From NCBI GenBank assembly GCA_963682175.1, contig OY821774.1, positions 47,444,201-47,508,200 on the forward strand: a DNA stretch of 64,000 bases. The letters run 5' to 3'. Positions within the stretch are counted from its first letter, which is position 1. Every line of letters begins with the position of its first letter. The position numbers and the translations under genes are program-made. Below, in pieces: positions 24,201-34,204 of the stretch. Under the pieces are notes generated by a model, which saw only the letters and a list, made by a program, of their open reading frames with translations, ran no database searches and was not told the DNA's origin. This DNA comes from Triglochin maritima (taxonomy: Eukaryota; Streptophyta; Magnoliopsida; Alismatales; Juncaginaceae).

Positions 24201-26034
24201 GTATGATTTCGGGATCTTTGGTGGGTGGCTCATAGATAGCAAGTTCATCCCATGTTCGTTTCAGCATGCCGAGGTATTCGGTCACAGATTTTTGGTTTTG
24301 TTTGATCTGCGAAAGATCTTGTTTGAGTTTAAATATATGCGCAAAGTTTTGTTGCTTACCATAGTGTTCATGAACGGAGTCCCATAGTTCTTTGGCGCTA
24401 TTCTTGTACATGAAGATTTCTGCGATTTGATGTTGCATGGATTGTAGGAGCCAGGACATCACGAGGTGGTCGGCGTTTTGCCACTCCTCCTGCTTTGCCT
24501 CGCTTCCTTGTTCTGTGGGTTTGATGGTCTTCCCAGTGAGGTGGCCGAACTTCCCTTTGCCGCTGAGGGATAGGGAGACGACGCGTGCCCAGGTGAGGAA
24601 GTTTGTCCCATTGAGGGGTTGTGTGGTGAGGCGTTGGGATTCACCACCGTGGTCTGTCATAGCTAGGAGTGGAAGGCGACAGCGGTCGCAACCGCCTAGC
24701 GTCCCGGCCGGTGATGAGCTCAGGGAAGCCTCTGAGGCCGGGTTTGGGTGTAGGGTTTTGGGTGGGTTTGTGTGTGTGTATTTTTCTTCTTTTCAGAACG
24801 CACGCTCTGGTACCATGTTGATTTGAACAGTGCACGAAGAAAATTTTTGTTATATTATTTTAAGGTTTTACATGAGTGTTATATAGTAGAATACATTCCA
24901 TACTTCTTATGGAGCCGTTGGAATACATTTCATATGCGTTGGATTGGATACGCCTAATTTGCTTGATTGGATCTTATACGGTATGTTTCTTCAACGTCCA
25001 TATCTTGCTTCTTTTGGTTTGTTTCAACACTACTTGATACATCATCACAATGTGCGCCAACCCAAAATAGTCCATAAAATCAATCATGTTACACTTGTAC
25101 ACAGATGGACAAAGCATCGATATTGGGCGACACAATCGAATACTTGAAGCAACTCCGGAGGCGCATCCAAGACCTAGAGTCGAAGACCAACCGCATGGAA
25201 GTGGAGCAGAGATCGAAACTAAAGCACTCTAGATTCAAATCAAAGCCCAACACTCCGGTGAATCAAACTCAACTTCTTAACTCTAACGGAAGCCACTTTG
25301 GCATAACCAACAAGAGAAAAATGAGAGCATTGCCGACGGCGACGACAATAGAGGCACCAATCGAGGTTAGCTTGCAGGTGTCGATAATCGAAAGTGATGC
25401 TCTAATCGAGTTGCAGTGCCCCTACAGAGACGGAATTCTTATAGAGATCATGCAAGAGTTGTGCGATATCGGGTTGGAGATCACTTCGGTTCAGTCTTCT
25501 TTGAGTAGTGGCGTACTGGTTGCGGATTTGCGTGCTAAGGTATTAATACTTCTTGCCTTTAATTATAAATCATATATATATTAATCATCTATTAGGTCAT
25601 TGAAAATGTATGCCAAGATAATCACAGCAGGTAGGGGTGCGATTGAACTGATTTTCATGCATTGACATCTCATGTGAACTTCGTAGATAAACGTAATTAA
25701 ATGAGATTAGTACTAAAATGCGCGACTTCCTAGAAAACCCAAGTGTTACCTACCTTTTAACCGATTGACTTTAATTATACGTACGTATGGTGCTGATAGC
25801 TTCAATTGCTGTGAATTCAATTTTCACTAATTAGTATATGACATGAAACGTTACGTTGAAAAGAAACACTTCATCTTCATACAATTTGGTAACATAAGAT
25901 ATATGTCCACAAAATGGAAATACTAAAGCTTTTGTGTTTCAATTTGTCTACAGGTCAGGGAGGGCACCCGTAGAAAGAGGGCAAGCATATCCGAAGTGAA
26001 AAAGGGCATTCATGAATTACTATCTAGATATTAG
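12208..26034 (+). CDS. TT8: TT8-like bHLH transcription factor (flavonoid/anthocyanin regulator)
   Basis: Nine exons: 12208-12305, 12840-13097, 14993-15089, 15228-15242, 15991-16047, 16164-16662, 17168-17562, 25105-25539, 25954-26034. They join in phase into 644 residues. Residues about 1-200 form the MYB-interacting region, including GYYNGAIKTRKTVQP, LTESEWFYLMCVSFSFPP and TVVCIPLEDGILELG. About 225-300 is acidic with runs of Asp, Glu and Ser. The bHLH domain is at about 443-495: the basic H-x3-E-x3-R pattern (HVLAERRRREK) ends exon 7 and helix 2 starts exon 8 (MDKASILGDTIEYL). An ACT-like dimer domain lies at about 565-618. Family role: partner of R2R3-MYB and WD40 proteins driving anthocyanin and proanthocyanidin genes in the nucleus. 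Exon 4 is only 15 bp (G-A-R-I-K). Intron 7 is 7.5 kb because of an antisense Copia insertion. GL3/EGL3-type paralogues are the main alternative; the exon 2 wording fits TT8 best. Confidence 0.9.
15228..15242 (+). other. 15-bp mini-exon (exon 4) of the TT8-like gene
   Basis: Between phase-0 ends at 15089 and 15991 the protein needs about five residues to match the TT8 family pattern ..AK-SARIQ-TVVC... The only fit is ggtgcaagaatcaag, coding G-A-R-I-K, bounded by aaaag on the left and gtaaag on the right. The upstream acceptor lacks a clear polypyrimidine tract, so the call rests on family pattern and phase. Confidence 0.75.
18062..18275 (-). repeat. 3' LTR of the first Copia element
   Basis: 214 bp, ending in TGTTGA/TCAACA inverted termini and directly next to the ctact target duplication on its outer side. 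It is next to the polypurine tract, which marks it as the 3' LTR of an element read on the minus strand. Confidence 0.93.
19421..21545 (-). mobile_element. Solo LTR (2.1 kb) nested in the first Copia element
   Basis: Read on the minus strand it starts TGAAGGGAATGTG and ends AAATCCTACA. It is flanked by 5-bp target duplications (ttcgt on the plus strand at 19416-19420 and 21546-21550). There is no coding content and no internal domain, so it is best read as a solo LTR left by recombination. The same family occurs at 32636-34665 in the opposite orientation. On the minus strand a TATA-like ctataaata lies at about 19870-19878. The parent retrotransposon family is unknown. Confidence 0.88.
20050..20400 (-). 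repeat. Array of TCGGTNNACCGA-type palindromes in the solo LTR
   Basis: About twelve variants of a 10-12 bp palindrome (ttcggttgaccga, ttcggttaaccga, ttcggtcgaccga, aggtcgaccgaac and others) lie in about 350 bp. In LTR orientation the array is a few hundred bases upstream of the TATA-like box at about 19875. The sister LTR has the same arrangement at 33805-34025. Confidence 0.75.
24816..25029 (-). repeat. 5' LTR of the first Copia element
   Basis: 214 bp, almost identical to 18062-18275, with TGTTGA and TCAACA ends. The primer-binding site adjoins its inner edge at 24815 and the ctact target duplication its outer edge at 25030. It ends only 75 bp before TT8-like exon 8. Confidence 0.93.
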
Positions 26035-26374
26035 TTATTATATTTATGTAATTAGGTTGCCACTAACAACATAATCAAATTGTACATCAAAACGTTGCTC
26101 GTTACGTATTTTAAACTTTGTCACTGCATGCACCTTATGTTTATTATTAGCACACACTGATGGCATTTGGTCAGTATTCCGATCCTTAAACGAAATATAT
26201 ATCTGTATTTTTTTCATTTTCTTTTTAGATAATGGAGTAAGCGTAGTGAATGGAAGATCTCTTGAGCATACAATCTGAATTTGGTCAAAACTTTATTGGT
26301 CAAAATGTGGTTCTACATGACAATTCAACTTAACTGATCATAGCAATGTTATATAACATTACGACAATGCTGAG

Positions 26375-26446
<72 letters not shown>

Positions 26447-26993
26447 ATATGTATATATGTATATGTATACATATACAATATGTATGTATATATATGTATA
26501 TATGGCTTAATGTGGCTATGAGACGTTATAACCAAGATGACAGTGACACTTCATTTTCGACGAATTTAATGTTATTTTTTAATCAAACTAAATCTGGTGC
26601 ATTCTTATCCCTTGAGCGAGAAAATATCAAAATTTTAGGTCAATCGAAGTTAATTTCACGGTTGATCTAAAATGTCAATTTTTGAACGACTGAAATTTAT
26701 TGAATTTTGAAATGTTCAGATCAAGGTCTACGATACATATGAAATTTTAACCACATGTTCATAAAAAAATAATAATCGGAAGTGGCCGAAAATGTAGTGC
26801 CACAACCATCTTGACTATAATGTCCACACACACACATATATATATTCACGGGCACTGCCCATTCCATAAGTGACCCTCGTAACAGTTGCATATATGTACT
26901 TAAACTCATTTCTTATATACCAAAATGAATTATTACAATTTACACACAAAAGTAAGGGCAAAACGCATGCCTCGTGGTTAATTAACTAGAGGA
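26035..26993. other. Convergent intergenic region with AT/GT microsatellite
   Basis: The space between two genes that converge tail-to-tail; it should hold both 3' UTRs. 26377-26500 is a long (AT)n run passing into (GT)n and then mixed TA/TG. The open stretch over it is low-complexity. No other gene is seen. Confidence 0.7.
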
Positions 26994-29551
26994 CTAGTGA
27001 GAACTAAAACTTGCAATAGCCCCCAACTCTCCCACCTTCTCAACCAATTCATCTACTCTATTGATAATGTCCATCAACACAACCAAGAAATATGTGGTCT
27101 TTGCATTCTCCAAGCTGCCATTTTGACCAACAGACCTTAGCTCCAAAGACAAATCTTTGAGCTTATGCTGAAATTTTGCAACAAAGTCCTCTTTCTCCTC
27201 ACATTTTGTCATATTCTTGATGTTGGCCCCCAATGATCTCAAAATGGAACCTACCAAAGCACCCGTTGCTTCACATTGTTCTTTGGTTGATTCATTTGTG
27301 GTGGAGTGGTGGGGGGAATCAAAGCAACTTTTGAGGGAGAGAACTAAAACGGCCAATTCACGTAGATGCCCTCCTATTTCCATGTATTTGTTCCAAGGAT
27401 GGCGGCATCCATATTTGCAATGCCAGGCCTCCCATTTTGCAAAAAAACCCTAGGAATGCATGGAAATCGTCAAATAAGATAATTTTTTGAAATTATGCAA
27501 CATAAATATCCAAAGAATTTCAAATTATGAACTTTTATTGTTATATTAGAACGCTTGCTTAGATTTTGTTGTTGTTGTTGTTAACTTTAAAAACTCAATA
27601 TGTTAGCAGTAAAGAACAATAAGAACAATACCAATGATTCATCGGATGACTTGGAGTGTAGCACAGTGAAACAACTTTGGAGATCGTCTGAGATTCTTTT
27701 CCTTGGTTTCTGATCGATAGGCTTGAAAAACTCCTTCGCGCTTCCTTAATTGTTAAATGAACATCAGACTAATATTTTATCGTACATAAACAACTAGCTA
27801 TCACCAGTTGCTTCATATTAATTAATTGGAGGTGAAATATGTTAGTTACTTAAGAATATGTATTAGTAATTTGAAAGGTTAATTAGTTTGGGGCTTGAAG
27901 TGTACCTTCAATCAAAGTTGCTAGAGTATTGAATTTGGAAACTAAGGAAGCTTGGAGGTCATCACCAGCCCAAACGGGGAACACTACCACACTTGTGAAG
28001 ATGCAAACGCCAAAACCCATGAAGATGGCGGAGAGTCTATCTCTCGTTACTGCGATGATGTGGTCCCCACGGATACCGGAAACCGCCACTAGGCTGAAGG
28101 TGAGAAGGAAGATCAGCACGCCATAGTCGTACTTCTTCTTTATATTCGGAATCATTCGTGTGTAAGTTGCCGCAGTGCCTGATCATGCATGCATGCATAC
28201 ATGCGTCAATAATGAGATCTAATAATCTTACATTGCAAAAATAAAAGTTCACTTTGTAATTTGTCGATCGTCACATTGTTTTGAAGTAGCTAGAACATCA
28301 ATTTTTATCATATTAATTCACATCCATTATCTTTCAATTAAACAATGGATTATAAATTTATAACGCACTAATTTATTGCACAATAGCTTTTAAGTACACA
28401 GTCGAGTGGACTAAAAGAAATCCCCTTATTGTCCATCGATCTCTACGTGTGAACGCAATTAGCGCATGTATTCTTTGTGACATGATATAGATTCTCTATG
28501 TTTTTTTTATCGAAAAAATATATATAGAGAGAGAGAGAGAGAATCTATGGATGCCAACTTACTAGACTAGTTAATGCTTCCATCTACGTTCAAAAACTTA
28601 GTGGCTTCCATCATTCTATATATGCATGTGCATGAAACGGAAAGTGATTGAAAATTATAGTTTAATACTAATTAAATACCAATTAGGAAAAGAGAGGCAG
28701 AAATGAGGAGTGGTTTTCCCCAGCCACCAATGTCCTGAGCCAAGAGTGCCACCAACAAACCCATCCCACCACCACAAGTGGTTCCAATCCCACGGTTCAC
28801 TCCCTTCCCTACTGTCCCACCTGCAATTAACCATGCATCATCATTAGATTAATAGCAACATATACATGTCCATTATAATTAATCGAATTACGAAACCAGT
28901 TAAAACCAAGAAAATGAATAGTTCCATAAATTTAGTTCGATTAATTCAAAATATCACCAATACCCTTCAATGTCACATAATAGCACGTACAATCTTGGAA
29001 GTACTTACCTTCGTGTAGCACCATACTAAAGGCTTGAAATCATGTAGTTGTGATCATATTAGTTGCTATCTAAAATCACTAAGTTGTGATAATTGCAATC
29101 ACAGTTTATTTATTTTTTGAAGCAGTTATCTAATATGATCGGATTTCAATCTTTGATTTTAACTATTCAACGAAAAGACGTACGTAGACAAATTAACCAA
29201 AAAGACTAAACCAGTTCAATTACCTGCTGTCAACTCAAACACAACAACAACCGTCATAACAGCCCACATGGCTCCATTGTCACCGAGTCGTTCATGAGCC
29301 ACATCCAAGATATAGAGCAAAGACACCAAAACAAGTGCAAGTCCCACCTTCATCCCATGCATCATCCTCCTCGCCTCTTTGGCTCCAACCATCACTTCAA
29401 GAAGAGATGGAAGATATAGTCTAGTAGAAGTGGTGGTGGTGGTGATTCTCTTCTTCTTGGTCTTAATAGGCACCTCACCATCGTTGGCGATGGTGACTGC
29501 AATGGAGTTCTTGGGGAGACTAGGATTAATGTTATCGGTAGTGGAGGCCAT
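26994..29551 (-). CDS. ALMT: ALMT-family anion channel (aluminium-activated malate transporter-like)
   Basis: Five exons on the minus strand: 29551-29224, 28820-28680, 28178-27906, 27744-27632, 27449-26994. All phases agree; the product is 436 residues. Family signatures: MKVGLALVLVSLLY and MWAVMTVVVVFE in exon 1, GKGVNRGIGT in exon 2, YDYGVLIFLLTFSLVAVSG and FPVWAGDDLQ in exon 3, LHSKSSDESL in exon 4, and KWEAWH..RHPWNKY in exon 5. The first half is a bundle of hydrophobic membrane helices, the second a soluble helical tail. Family role: export of malate or other anions across the plasma or vacuolar membrane. Odd points: the usual WEP motif reads WEA, and the protein is shorter than many ALMTs. 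An upstream in-frame ATG (29635) was rejected because a TATA box lies just downstream of it. The ALMT clade cannot be assigned. Confidence 0.9.
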
Positions 29552-29611
29552 TAGTGTGGTTAATTTGGTGTTTGCATGCCCATGTGTGTTGGAAAGCAAG
29601 GGTGGTGCATG

Positions 29612-29622
29612 CCCGTTTATAT
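29612..29622 (-). promoter_or_regulatory. TATA box of the ALMT-like gene
   Basis: On the minus strand tatataaac lies about 65 bp upstream of the chosen ATG at 29551. Transcription about 30 bp downstream would miss the ATG at 29635 and leave 29551 as the first usable start. Confidence 0.6.
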
Positions 29623-29635
29623 AGATGCACATCAT

Positions 29636-32138
29636 GCCAACTCTCTTCGTCTATGAATGACCGCTATCTATAGCATATAATATTAATTATTTTCAGGTTT
29701 ACTTTTTTATAATTCTGTTAGTTTTACCTTTTCATTTAAATACGTTGGAGGAAAACCTTTAGATTTCTTAGTATGGTTTCAAATTACTTTCGACTTTTCT
29801 ATGTTACGTCCATGAGATGCGTTAACGTTGGTAACCAATATGTACATATATTTCTTTTATGAATATAACTACTCGATGCAAATGGTATCGTTAATACTAA
29901 CATGTTACTGGTTAAATATGATTTGAAACCATTTTTTTTACCAATACCGTCACGTTGCCCATTTAGAGTGCCACGTGTCCATCTTGCACCCACGTGGCAG
30001 CAACTCGGGGACAAAAAATTAAGGGGGTTTGCTACTATACACCTCGCAGCAGGTGACCTAATTAACAATATGTATTCAGATTTTTTGGTATTGTTGGATA
30101 TGCACTTATAAGTCGAACATATTTGCACATATACACATGTGGTGTTAGAAAAATTACAAAGTAAACCTCATAAAATCTAAATGTCTTTAATATGAAAAGC
30201 AAAAACAAACAAAAAACCAAATCTCTCTCTCTCCTCCCTCTCTTCCTCTTCCTCTTCCTCCCAACCAACCCACCAACCAAATGTACAACAAACCTCTCTC
30301 TTGCTCCCTCTCTTCCTCCTTCTCCGACCCCCACCTCGCCAACCCTCTCCTTCGTGACTCCTCATTCAAGAAGTCGGTATACAGTAGCAAAAAACCTATT
30401 TCCAATATTCGTATATATATATGCTTTTATTATTAATTTGGAAAAGAGTATAGGACTTGAATTGCGCGTGATGAATAAAGACTCTAAGAAAATGCAAAAA
30501 AAGAAGATATCCAAATAAAAAAAAGATTAAAAAATTAGGTAAGTGTACTAGCCGCATTATAAATCTTCCCACTTAATCAAGTCAAAACATTAGGTACTTG
30601 TGGGGGCATTATAAAGCACTATGAGGAAGGGTAGTGACTATGACTTTTTAATCCTTGGAAATTAAATATTTCCATGTTTGTACACCCCAAGTGAAACTTC
30701 TTTTGGTAACACTTTGATTTGTCATGATTTCATCTCGGTTAATAAAAATACATAACAATAAGCCGCCAGATCTGTGTTTTTATGTGTCAATGTAATTCTT
30801 GTTTGGTGCATTGCTTATTCAATGTAATACGCCCGCTGCCTCAACCTTATATGTATGTGACATCCATGTCATTCTTTTTTTTCCATGCCAAGATTAGCAT
30901 GCATTCATAAGGAAGGTTCTTATTAATAAACCACACCTTAAGCTTTATTTCGGTATACAAATCCAACTTAATTAAACTACTTAAGAGCACCTCTAGATCC
31001 ACCAGGTTCACCGACACCAAATGTGACTCTCTTGGTAAGTCAAGAAGTCACAACTCTCAAGTTCGACTTTTGCTAATGACAAATTACTCAAGATTTTATC
31101 ATTCCCCCGCTCTTATCTTTCCCTAGATGTGATCTTGTAACTATAATTCTTCTCCTCCCTAGCACTTCTTACACCCTAAAAAAGTGAATCCAGAAGGGAA
31201 GATCTTAATTAACTTGGAGAACCAAACTAACCTTAGAAGATTTTGTATGTTTTAAGTAGCATACTCTTAATATCAAGTGGTGTATATGTAGGAGTTAGAT
31301 CTGGATATTAACTATTTATTAACTCAAAAAGAATATGCATGCAGTGGAACGGGAGATGAATAAGCACAACTTTAAAAATGAGCAAAAATGTGTGAAGACA
31401 TTTAGGTACATCGAGTGCATTAGTTGCGTCCAATAATAGGAGTATGCAATATTAGTTGCTCATTTAGGTATATCAATACATGTCTCATTCTCAACACGAC
31501 AGCACCAATATGAGTTGAGACCACCAAAAGTAAACAAAACATCAGCATTGTAAAAATAGAACTGGCATCTGACTTGTGTTATCAAGTTTAACTTGACCTT
31601 GTCTTACAATATATATATACACACACCTGAGTTTGTTTATAGCTTAATTTGATCTTTTGAGATATTTAGTTGAAAGGTTTATCTTTTGGCTGCTTCCATC
31701 ACCATATATACCTAAGATCTTATTTTAATTTGGTGCATATATGTACTCACCAACTTTTTTAATCTTATACCTAAAGTTTAAGCTTACCTAAAAAGACCTA
31801 ATTTTGCGTATCTTAAATTAAATTATAGGTAATAATAAGGTAGTACATATATTCCGATTCGACTTAGTTTAATATTTCTTTCAATGTTCCAAAGTGCTGC
31901 AATTTAATACAAACTTTCCAAAAGAGAGACCTGATTTCAACTCTCGGTGTTGTGGTGAAGGTGGTCGACATTACCTTCCTCAGAAAATCCTAGTTAATAT
32001 TGACACAACACTACTGATGAGGATGGCCGGCAACATATAATCTAGGTCTACACAAGAGATTGTAATCTAATAATGGTTATTAAAGTTAATTTTTGTATCA
32101 AAACATATACTTGTGTAATTAATAGTGGGAATTAAAGT
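29636..32138. other. Intergenic region upstream of the ALMT-like gene
   Basis: No gene recognised. Contains the possible Mutator TIR relic at 30023-30370 and then AT-rich DNA with no clear structure to 32138. Open stretches at 30062-30518 are products of CT/GA low complexity. Confidence 0.5.
30023..30370 (+). mobile_element. Possible diverged Mutator-like TIR relic
   Basis: The order of motifs follows the TIR at 32139-32465: 'gggtttgct..atacacct', then 'gt(g)ttagaaaaattac..a', 'cctcataaaatctaaatgtctttaatat', an A-rich run with caaac, and a CT-rich tract. Identity is low and no partner end was found. Confidence 0.35.
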
Positions 32139-33804
32139 TAGGGTGATTTGCTTGGGTACACCTCAAAATGTGCACAATGACTGAAATGCCCCTGCGTTTT
32201 CACTATTTACTTGTGTGCACCTATATTTGAAACATTATTGTTTGCATACTCTTGCGCCGTTTGTGGGCCACATTTCGTTAACTTTTCTGTTGGTATATTA
32301 ACAAAACACACCCTCTAAAATTTAAATGTCCTTCATATTAAATAAAAAACACACAAAACAAATTTTTTATTTACAAACACACCATCCTTCTATCTCTCTA
32401 TTGTTCTCTCTCTTCTTCTCTCTCTTGTTCTCTCTCTACTCTACTCTACTCTCTATCTCTCTTCTGTTCTCCTCCTCGCCATCTTCATCGTCCTTCTCCT
32501 CCTCACCTCTTCTCATTCCTCCACCACTCCTGCTCCTCCTCCTCCTTCGGTGGGTGTGGGTATGGGTGTGGGTGTGGTCATCCTCAACTCCACCCTTCTT
32601 GTTGCCTCTACCAACCCCTTCTTCACGTCGGAAACTGAAGGGAATGTGTTCTAAAAGTTTTACTTTTAAATGTCAATTATTATGAATTGAATGAGAAATC
32701 ATTTTGTTCCTTGTTTATGTTATTCGTCTTTTAGAAGTGTTAAGGAAGAGGTTCTTGGTCCTTAACCGTAGAGCTCTAAAAGATATTGGTTTACATAAAA
32801 CAAAAGATATTCGCAATCATGGTAATTAACATGGAACATTAATTACCGAGTTAAGATTGTCGTGTTGGTCATAGATCATTGTAGCTCTACAAGTGAGTGA
32901 CAATACGAGTATGCAAAAGAGGAAAATATTACTTTTGTATACTGAATAGACCTAATAAGTAAAATATTATAGAAATGTATTTTTGTGTCATTAATATTTT
33001 ACTGTGTCTTCTGGTCCTTTGATATGAGACTTATATTTAATCACTTAAGGAATACTTAATTAGATCAGTGTCTTGAACTATCGATCAGTGTAGTGTAAAG
33101 GCATTGGTTGGTTAAGTACAACTTTTGTTGGAGAAGATAGTTAGTCAAAAGATTATCATTGCCCCTCTTAATTGAGTGATGATATTAGTGGGCCCCTTGA
33201 TAAAGCAAAGTTATAATGTGCACAATGTGATTTGAGTTAAGTCACATAGTTATAACTAGCTTAAAGAGATCAAGAAATGAATACTAATACAAAGATGACA
33301 CAATACTACTTTGTGTGTATTCTTAATATCATGAGGCAAGGGACGGACACAAGTGGTGCACTCCATCACTAAGTGGATCGGGTTTTGGTTCGAGTGGAAT
33401 TAAGACATCTAACTAATTGGGAGCTATAATGTGTAGCTAGATACCGCTTATAGCTTGTGATATTAAGCTCTTAATATCACTACCAACTTAGTTTAGATCA
33501 TCCCATATGTCACACCACAAAACTGGGAAACAAGAAATGAGGATTTTGAGTTCATAGGATGTGTCGGGTTTCATGTGAAAATATGACACATGGGGTGAAC
33601 AAGCAAAATCAATATTATGTTGTGATTAATAACATAATTAGAATCTAAATTGAATTCATATGTGATGTAAATATTATAGGGTGTAATGTATTATCATTAC
33701 ATAGGATAATATGTTACATAAGTTGTGAATTTATTACTAATCCCGAAATGTCAAATTTTGTAGGGGTTAAACCGAAATTTGACAAGTCTGCAGCACAGTG
33801 CACA

Positions 33805-34025
33805 AACGGTCGACCTCTAAACAGTAAACGGTCAACCGGATGTGGGACGGTCGACCGGATGTGTGCACATCGTAACAGGGATTTCGTCTGTTCGTTTTCG
33901 GTCAACCGAATTTATCGGTCGGTCGACCGAACATTGTGATGAAATATTTTAATGTTGTGAACGGTCGACCGAAACCAGGTCTAAACGGTCGACCGGACCT
34001 CGCAGACGGTCGACCGGTCAGACGG
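33805..34025 (+). repeat. Array of CGGTCGACCG-type palindromes upstream of the LTR TATA box
   Basis: About eight copies of (a)cggtcgaccg(g/a) or acggtcaaccg in about 220 bp, ending about 170 bp before ctataaata at 34196. The sister LTR has the TTCGGTTGACCGA variant at the same relative place. Confidence 0.8.
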
Positions 34026-34195
34026 TTTTATGCAGAATTAATTTAAGAATTAATTAGATCATGCATGGAATTGGTCCATAATTGATTTAATTCGTGGCTA
34101 AGATTATTTATTAATAAATAATGGATGGTTAGATGGAATTTTGTATGGAATCATGGGCAAGATGTTGCACATGAATAGGTAATTTGGAGAGAACC

Positions 34196-34204
34196 TATAA
34201 ATAC
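34196..34204 (+). promoter_or_regulatory. TATA-like box in the solo LTR
   Basis: ctataaata, followed by a C/T-rich leader with ctctctccataattctccacg. The equivalent box is conserved in the sister LTR on the minus strand at about 19878-19870. This marks the probable U3/R boundary region. Confidence 0.55.

Larger units (their letters stand above)
18270..24660 (-). pseudogene. Defective Copia gag-pol
   Basis: The reading starts at 24660. The gag domain (LNGTNFLTWARVVSLSLSG and following) and a CCHC knuckle (C-x2-C-x4-H-x4-C, about 23930-23885) come first. Then follow the protease DSGATDHMTG (about 23475-23446), GAG-pre-integrase with WHQRMGH, and an integrase core with H-S-D-I-W and R-S-D-N-G-S-E-Y. 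Reverse transcriptase follows, with Y-V-D-D at about 19240-19228, and RNase H ends near 18290. Breaks: a frame change in the integrase near 22650-22680, another near 22370, another near 21600 in the reverse transcriptase, then the solo LTR inserted at 19421-21545 within the reverse transcriptase. It cannot make a full polyprotein. Confidence 0.92.
18062..25029 (-). mobile_element. Ty1/Copia LTR retrotransposon, antisense in TT8-like intron 7
   Basis: The element is 6968 bp, including a nested 2.1-kb solo LTR. Target duplication ctact lies at 18057-18061 and 25030-25034. Both 214-bp LTRs start TGTTGA and end TCAACA, and differ by about three bases, so the insertion looks recent. Read on the minus strand, the primer-binding site follows the 5' LTR at 24815-24800 (tggtaccagagcg, initiator-tRNA-Met type). 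A polypurine tract (aacttgagggggaa) at 18291-18276 precedes the 3' LTR. The coding region is broken (separate entry). Confidence 0.95.

Noticed and set aside
29552..29635. Upstream in-frame start for the ALMT-like protein
   Set aside because: A TATA box lies between this ATG and the next; the extra N-terminus has no family match.
32326..32685. Plus-strand open frame of 119 codons
   Set aside because: It runs through the CT-rich TIR and into the solo LTR; it is in a different frame from the GT29-like text.
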